In this document: in pieces, positions 59,467 to 64,000 of the stretch | How the letters are laid out: every line of letters starts with the position of its first letter | Numbering within the stretch: the stretch's first letter is position 1 | Source of the DNA: Lacibacter sediminis | GTDB lineage: Bacteria; Bacteroidota; Bacteroidia; Chitinophagales; Chitinophagaceae | DNA length: 64,000 bases | Direction of reading: 5' to 3' | Assembly: GCF_014168535.1 (NCBI RefSeq) | Contig: NZ_CP060007.1 | Coordinates: 1,054,001 to 1,118,000 of the forward strand | The notes under the pieces: model-generated | Databases searched by the model: none | Told to the model about the DNA's origin: nothing | Seen by the model: only the letters and a program-made list of their open reading frames with translations | Made by a program: the position numbers and the translations under genes

Positions 59467-60681
59467 ATGATTTTTGTAATGGCATGGAGGAATATCTGGC
59501 GTAATAAAATGCGCAGCCTGGTAATTATGTTTTCAATTGCCACCGGGCTTTTTGCGGGTATTGCCGTACTGGCTTTATACAAAGGAATGATGAAGAGCAG
59601 GGTGCGTACAGTTATTTATTCCGAAGTAGCACATCTTCAACTGCACGACAGTGATTTTAAAAAGGACTACGATCCATCTTATACTATTCGTAATGGTAAT
59701 GCAGTTGTAAACAGTATCCGTCAGTTGCCTGAAGTGAAACTTGCTGCAATACGAACTGTAACCAATGGGATGCTTGCAACTGCTACCGGTAGTGCGGGTG
59801 TAATCATTAACGGTATTGTGCCCGAACAGGAGTATGAACTTTCGCAGTTGCGGAAAAAAATAGTTGACGGTAAATTATTCGATGAAAAAAAGAAGAACCA
59901 GGTAATGATTGGTAAGAAGCTGGCGAAGAAAATGAAACTGAAAACAGGATCGAAGCTGGTGTTAACATTTACAGATACTTCCGGTGCAATTGTGTCTTCT
60001 GCTTTTCGGGTGGCAGCTATTTATCAAAGTGAAAATGCACCACTGGATGAACGGAATGTGTATGTGCAGATGAGCGATTTAAATGAATTGTTACTGAATG
60101 AACAATCGTTTCATGAAATAGCTGTACTGCTTACGAAAGATGAAGATGTAAAACATGTACAGTTGTTATTGCAACAACTGTTTCCGTCGCTACAGGTAGA
60201 ATCCTGGAAAGAAATTTCACCTGAAACAGATCTGATGGTTGATACAGTTGATCTGTATTCTTATATCATCATGGTTATTATCATGATTGCGCTGGCCTTT
60301 GGCATTATAAATACCATGCTTATGGCAATACTTGAACGTACACGGGAAATAGGCATGATGATCGCTCTCGGTACAAACCGGATGAAAGTTTTTTTACTTG
60401 TGATGCTTGAAACACTCATGCTCACATTTGCCGGCACACCTATAGGTGTATTCATCGGATGGATCGTGATGAGCTATTATAATAAAAACGGTCTTGATTT
60501 TTCGGGGATGGGCGAAGAGATGATGAGCAGTTTTGGATTCAGTACAATAATCTACCCTGAGTTTCCTGCAGAAAAACTAGCAGGTGTAATGTTGATTGTG
60601 ATGGGTACGGCTCTTATATCCTGTTTATTTCCTGCCATAAAAGCATTAAAACTGCAACCCGTTGAAGCATTAAGACGATAA
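59467..60681 (+). CDS. FtsX/LolC-type ABC transporter permease 2
   Basis: A 404-residue permease with the same four-helix layout as its neighbour: FVMAWRNIWRNKMRSLVIM at the N-terminus, periplasmic domain, then IIMVIIMIALAFGIINTMLMAI and two further helices, ending LKLQPVEALRR. The two permeases form a LolCE-like heterodimer. ATG at 59467, 10 bp after the first permease gene. Confidence 0.88.
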   Translation: MIFVMAWRNIWRNKMRSLVIMFSIATGLFAGIAVLALYKGMMKSRVRTVIYSEVAHLQLHDSDFKKDYDPSYTIRNGNAVVNSIRQLPEVKLAAIRTVTNGMLATATGSAGVIINGIVPEQEYELSQLRKKIVDGKLFDEKKKNQVMIGKKLAKKMKLKTGSKLVLTFTDTSGAIVSSAFRVAAIYQSENAPLDERNVYVQMSDLNELLLNEQSFHEIAVLLTKDEDVKHVQLLLQQLFPSLQVESWKEISPETDLMVDTVDLYSYIIMVIIMIALAFGIINTMLMAILERTREIGMMIALGTNRMKVFLLVMLETLMLTFAGTPIGVFIGWIVMSYYNKNGLDFSGMGEEMMSSFGFSTIIYPEFPAEKLAGVMLIVMGTALISCLFPAIKALKLQPVEALRR

Positions 60682-60691
60682 ACTATTCAAC

Positions 60692-61417
60692 ATGAACAAT
60701 ACAGTCATCGATGTGCATAACATCAGCAGGGTATACAATCCTGAAACCATACCTGTGTATGCTGTGAATAATGTGCATCTGCACCTTGAGCGTGGCGAGT
60801 TTACAGCATTGGTTGGTCCGTCGGGTTCCGGTAAAACAACATTACTTAACATGATTGGTGGATTGGATAAACCCGACCAGGGAAATATCATGATCAATGG
60901 TGTGGATATAACCAGGCTTTCTGCAAGACAACTGATTGAGTTTCGTTTGCAGAATATTGGTTTCGTTTTTCAATCGTATAATTTAATTCCGGTATTAACG
61001 GCAAAAGAAAATGTTGAATTTATTATGCTGTTGCAGGGAGTGAAGAAAAAAGAACGGGATGAGCGGGTGAAACAATTGTTCAAACAGATTTCGATGGATG
61101 AGAAACTGGATGTGCGACCTGCGCAATTATCCGGCGGGCAACAACAACGGGTAGCTGTTGCAAGAGCTTTGGCATCAAAACCACAATTTATTTTAGCTGA
61201 TGAACCAACTGCAAACCTTGATTCAAAGTCGGCAGCTAACCTCCTCGATATTATGGCAGACCTGAATATAAAAGAAAATATCACCTTTCTTTTTTCTACA
61301 CATGATCAACGTGTCATCAGCAGAGCAAGAAGGGTGATCACATTGGTTGATGGCAAGATCGCCTCCGATACCGCTGCTGTTGATATTACTCAACCTCATA
61401 CTTTAGAAACAGCATAG
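60692..61417 (+). CDS. ABC transporter ATP-binding protein, LolD/MacB type
   Basis: A 241-residue ATPase. Walker A is GPSGSGKTT (42-50), the signature is LSGGQQQR, and Walker B is in ILADEPTANLDS. The VQRFVFQSYNLIPV-type Q-loop region (IGFVFQSYNLIPVLTAKENV) is typical of the MacB/LolD class that drives extraction or efflux by mechanotransmission rather than substrate import. It lies 10 bp after the second permease gene. Confidence 0.94.
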   Translation: MNNTVIDVHNISRVYNPETIPVYAVNNVHLHLERGEFTALVGPSGSGKTTLLNMIGGLDKPDQGNIMINGVDITRLSARQLIEFRLQNIGFVFQSYNLIPVLTAKENVEFIMLLQGVKKKERDERVKQLFKQISMDEKLDVRPAQLSGGQQQRVAVARALASKPQFILADEPTANLDSKSAANLLDIMADLNIKENITFLFSTHDQRVISRARRVITLVDGKIASDTAAVDITQPHTLETA

Positions 61418-62569
61418 ATGAAAAACTTTCTGTTGATAGGACTGATTCTGTTTCGCCAGCTTACGTTGGCGCAGGATAGCAGTGAATCAAAAGAAAAATG
61501 GGAAGTGAATGGCTACCTCAAAAATATGGAGAACCTTACGTTCGATCATTTGAACAGGCAGGTTACATCAGGCAATTTGCTGCACAACCGCATCAATATA
61601 AAATGGATGCCCTCATCAACGTTTACGGCTGTGGCACAAATACGCAACCGTTTATTTTGGGGCGAAGAAATAAAAGTTACACCATCTTTTTCGTCGCTGT
61701 TGAAAAATGAAAATGAAAAAATGAATCTGCAGGTGCAATGGATCAACTCACCGTCTGTTGTTCTGCATACAAATACGGAGCGATTGTATGTTGATTACCG
61801 GACGGAAAAATGGAATGCAAGAGTTGGGCGGCAGCGAATCAATTGGGGCGTATCAACTACCTGGAATCCAAACGATGTATTCAACTCTTATAATTTTCTT
61901 GATTTTGATTATGAAGAACGGGCAGGGGTTGATGCTGCCAAACTGCAGTACCGGTTCAATGATTTCGGAAATATCGAACTTGCTTATGCAGCTACCGGTG
62001 ATAACAAAGCTGATATTGCTGCTGCCCGTTTCTCATTCAACAAATGGAATTATGATTTTCATGTTGTAACAGGTTGGGTAAATAGACAGGCTTCAACAGG
62101 CGCAGCATGGGCAGGCAGTATTAAAGAGAGTGGTATAAAAGGAGAGCTTCAATATTACTTCAACAGTAAATATGCAGATGATCGGTTGAATGTTGTGCTG
62201 GAATGGAATCATATGTTTAAGAAAGGCTGGTATGCAAATTTCAGCTCGCTTTACAACAGCGGGGGTATTGATACGGTGGTGAATAACTTTGGCACTATTA
62301 ATCTGAAATTGTCGCCGCAAAACCTGATGCCCACTAAATGGAATTTAATTGCAACTGCATCAAAAGAAATTACTCCGTTATTATCAGCTAATATGAGTGT
62401 GCTCTTTACACCCGGCACCAACCTGCTCATTCTGCTCCCTTCTCTACGGTATAATCTTGCAACCAATCTCGATGTGGATCTTGTTGGGCAGAGTTTCTTT
62501 TCTGAACTCAATAGCTCATTTCGTGCAGTGAGTACACGAGCCTTTTTACGAATGAAGTGGAGTTTTTAA
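61418..62569 (+). CDS. Outer-membrane beta-barrel protein of the LolCDE-like operon
   Basis: A 383-residue protein with a signal peptide (ending RQLTLAQ) and an extended series of amphipathic strands with aromatic girdles (RLYVDYRTEKWNARVGRQRINWG). It ends FLRMKWSF with a terminal phenylalanine. It resembles DUF1302/alginate-type porin-like barrels. It starts directly after the ATPase stop, so it is translationally coupled and probably the outer-membrane partner of the ABC system. Confidence 0.78.
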   Translation: MKNFLLIGLILFRQLTLAQDSSESKEKWEVNGYLKNMENLTFDHLNRQVTSGNLLHNRINIKWMPSSTFTAVAQIRNRLFWGEEIKVTPSFSSLLKNENEKMNLQVQWINSPSVVLHTNTERLYVDYRTEKWNARVGRQRINWGVSTTWNPNDVFNSYNFLDFDYEERAGVDAAKLQYRFNDFGNIELAYAATGDNKADIAAARFSFNKWNYDFHVVTGWVNRQASTGAAWAGSIKESGIKGELQYYFNSKYADDRLNVVLEWNHMFKKGWYANFSSLYNSGGIDTVVNNFGTINLKLSPQNLMPTKWNLIATASKEITPLLSANMSVLFTPGTNLLILLPSLRYNLATNLDVDLVGQSFFSELNSSFRAVSTRAFLRMKWSF

Positions 62570-62610
62570 AGTTTTAGTTCAGAATTTATTTCATGAAGTA
62601 CAGATATTGA

Positions 62611-62660
62611 AAAGGCCGGTAATAGTTTCAAAAGTTAAATTGAAAATACTGCCGGCCTTT
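62611..62660. terminator. Bidirectional terminator after the ABC operon
   Basis: AAAGGCCGG (62611-62619) and CCGGCCTTT (62652-62660) form a 9-bp stem; the interior can extend by TAGTTTCAA/TTGAAAATA. It lies between two convergent genes. Confidence 0.82.
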
Positions 62661-62686
62661 ATTTACGCAGAATTGTTCCCGTAAGA

Positions 62687-63319
62687 CTATTTCTGACGCA
62701 GGATATTATTTTTTACCATCTCGTTAATGATCAGTTTTCCATACTCATGTCCTAAACTTTCTGAGTTAGCAGGGTCAAATGATTTTGTTTGTACAGAATA
62801 GATCAGGGATTGTGTACTCATATCATACATATTACTTTCCCAGAAATACTCAGTGTCAGTAACATAGTATCCTTGTTCATAGATCCGGTAATTGAGTGTG
62901 CCATAATATCCCCAGAAGCGATTGTAATACATACCATAGGGCGAATAGTAAAGGCGTCCGGGTACATAGTTGCGTTCTTTTTGTTTATCGAGCAGCACAA
63001 TAGTGATCACTGCATCAACAGCACTTGCTTTTAATTTGTTAACCGCTTCGGTCTCGGTCATATTACTGAAAGCCTTTGGTCCGTATTCGCTTAATGAACC
63101 TACCGCATTGTAGCCTTTGTCTTTTAAATCGCCTACCAGGTGTGCCTCCATTTTCTCCTGCAGACTTCTGTCTGTATCACGGATCAATCCGAGTACAAGT
63201 ATTTTACTGTATTGTTTTGCTTCAACGTTTTGCGCCTTCCAGCTGCTCGTAATTTTTGTAGAGGTACATCCTGTGAGCAAAATAACAAGAAGTACTGCCA
63301 GCCATTTTATCTTTTTCAT
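62687..63319 (-). CDS. DUF4136-like lipoprotein
   Basis: A 210-residue lipoprotein (lipobox LLTGC, cysteine at residue 18). STKITSSWKAQNVEAKQYSKILVLGL and later a tyrosine-rich loop (YYSPYGMYYNRFWGYYG) are visible; overall it looks like a DUF4136 relative. Function unknown. Separate from the ABC operon, convergent with it. Confidence 0.7.
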   Translation of the reverse strand: MKKIKWLAVLLVILLTGCTSTKITSSWKAQNVEAKQYSKILVLGLIRDTDRSLQEKMEAHLVGDLKDKGYNAVGSLSEYGPKAFSNMTETEAVNKLKASAVDAVITIVLLDKQKERNYVPGRLYYSPYGMYYNRFWGYYGTLNYRIYEQGYYVTDTEYFWESNMYDMSTQSLIYSVQTKSFDPANSESLGHEYGKLIINEMVKNNILRQK

Positions 63320-63371
63320 AATTACCTGTTTTATTGTTTACAGATAATAATAGCAGGTGGTGAAAAAGAGA

Positions 63372-63818
63372 TCAGTAAACAACAATTCGTAGTGCTTCTG
63401 TTTTTACCGGAGCTGATTCTTTCGGAATATAAATATGCAGAAGACCTTCTTTATACGAAGCCGATGCCAATTCGGGGTTTACATTCTCAGGTAAAAGTAT
63501 ATGCCTGTCGAAACAATCATAATTGAACTCGTGCAAATGAAAGTTTTCAGTAATACAATCAACACTGCTTTTTACAAACAACGCAATAGATAAAACATGA
63601 TCTTTCACTGCAATTAAAAAATTCTCCCGTTTTACGCCGGGTATGGCTACCTCAATTGTAAAACTTTCCGTTCTGTCACGCACATTCACTAATGGCTGTA
63701 CAACGGTTCCTTCCCGGTGTAACTTCAGTTCTTCAGCCAAACGTTCAAGTTCAGGTAAAGGAGTATACTCTCCGGGATAGATGTAGTGTACGCTGCTTTT
63801 TGAAGAATAATGTTCCAT
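63372..63818 (-). CDS. Second Hsp20/alpha-crystallin family protein
   Basis: A 148-residue small heat-shock protein, diverged from the one at 45437. The alpha-crystallin domain includes ESFTIEVAIPGVKRENFLIAV and the strand YKEGLLHIYIPKE. An aromatic N-terminal arm (YSSKSSVHYIYPGEY) precedes it. The middle of the domain, with CITENFHLHEFNYDCFDRH, is unusual for the family and carries two cysteines. No clear TGA-N6-TCA box was found upstream. Confidence 0.85.
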   Translation of the reverse strand: MEHYSSKSSVHYIYPGEYTPLPELERLAEELKLHREGTVVQPLVNVRDRTESFTIEVAIPGVKRENFLIAVKDHVLSIALFVKSSVDCITENFHLHEFNYDCFDRHILLPENVNPELASASYKEGLLHIYIPKESAPVKTEALRIVVY

Positions 63819-63938
63819 AACTAAGATTTACAGGTTTGGTAATCGATTTTTTTCGCACCATCTTGTTTTCATAACGCAGGGAAAAGTTTCTTCAACAAGG
63901 GAGAGGTTATTGATTAATTTCTGGAATACTTACGTTGT

Positions 63939-64000
63939 TCAATAGAATTCTTCTTTTTGATGCAGGTTGTTGATATAGGTTTTCACGTCGTCATCCGTTA
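63939..64000 (-). CDS. C-terminal end of a gene running off the window
   Basis: The minus strand is open from the window edge to a TGA at 63941-63939 and encodes TDDDVKTYINNLHQKEEFY with ordinary codon use. It is probably the end of a gene that starts to the right of the window. Nothing can be said about its function. Confidence 0.55.
   Translation of the reverse strand, partial: TDDDVKTYINNLHQKEEFY

Noticed and set aside
63372..63818. Second hsp20 as part of the regulon
   Set aside because: The 120 bp upstream of its start contain no box of the required form.

Overview
The window is a contiguous piece of a chromosome from a member of the Bacteroidota, most likely Chitinophagaceae or a close relative (inferred from gene content, not from a search). 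The evidence is the recurrent promoter motif TAnnTTTG close to start codons, the near absence of Shine-Dalgarno sequences (one clear exception, hsp20), the fused ccoN/ccoO oxidase gene, single-haem CcoP, a REC-CRP fusion regulator, and Bacteroidota families such as DUF2723, DUF3810 and the DUF177-rpmF-plsX row. No rRNA, phage, insertion sequence or CRISPR array was seen. One tRNA (Lys, TTT) is present.

Layout. 1-3.8 kb: end of a suf Fe-S assembly operon (sufD end, sufS, sufE, sufT-like, bacilliredoxin, Rrf2 regulator). 3.8-33.4 kb: mostly housekeeping genes in short units: mtaB, a SNF2 helicase, plsC, priA, an M23 peptidase, a glycine-rich RRM protein, murB, a phosphopantetheinyl transferase, dcd, DUF177-rpmF-plsX, tRNA-Lys, an SDR enzyme, a SAM hydrolase-family protein, a large DUF2723 membrane protein, a VWA/MoxR pair, an MtfA-like peptidase and a DUF2130 protein. 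Many convergent pairs are closed by strong hairpins. Intergenic spaces carry several imperfect inverted repeats and one candidate structured RNA (about 19.08-19.19 kb).

33.5-64 kb: a low-oxygen and stress island. A PAS histidine kinase and a REC-CRP response regulator are followed by a complete cbb3 oxidase operon (ccoS, ccoNO, ccoQ, ccoP, ccoG, fixH, DsbD_2/SafE-like gene), a CcoI-type copper ATPase, two Hsp20 genes, a YtxH/Holin-X operon, two flavin-binding PNPOx-fold proteins, a Na/Pi symporter, thioredoxin, a phospholipase D-type synthase, a universal stress protein, a polymerase X without PHP domain, an eRF1-like (baeRF) protein, and an operon combining a LolA-like protein, two FtsX-type permeases, an ATPase and an outer-membrane barrel.

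The main discovery is in the non-coding DNA of this island. A 14-bp palindrome of the CRP/FNR type (core TGA-N6-TCA) occurs upstream of most of these units. Its centre lies 36.5 bp (once 35.5) or 58.5 bp from the last base of a recognisable -7 element, i.e. about -42 or -64 from the expected transcription start. The cco promoter has three boxes on one face of the helix. The REC-CRP protein has the Glu and Arg expected to read TGA, so the island looks like one regulon with its own two-component switch. Its content (Hsp20, USP, eRF1-like protein, PNPOx fold, thioredoxin, high-affinity oxidase) parallels the mycobacterial DosR dormancy regulon while using an unrelated type of regulator.
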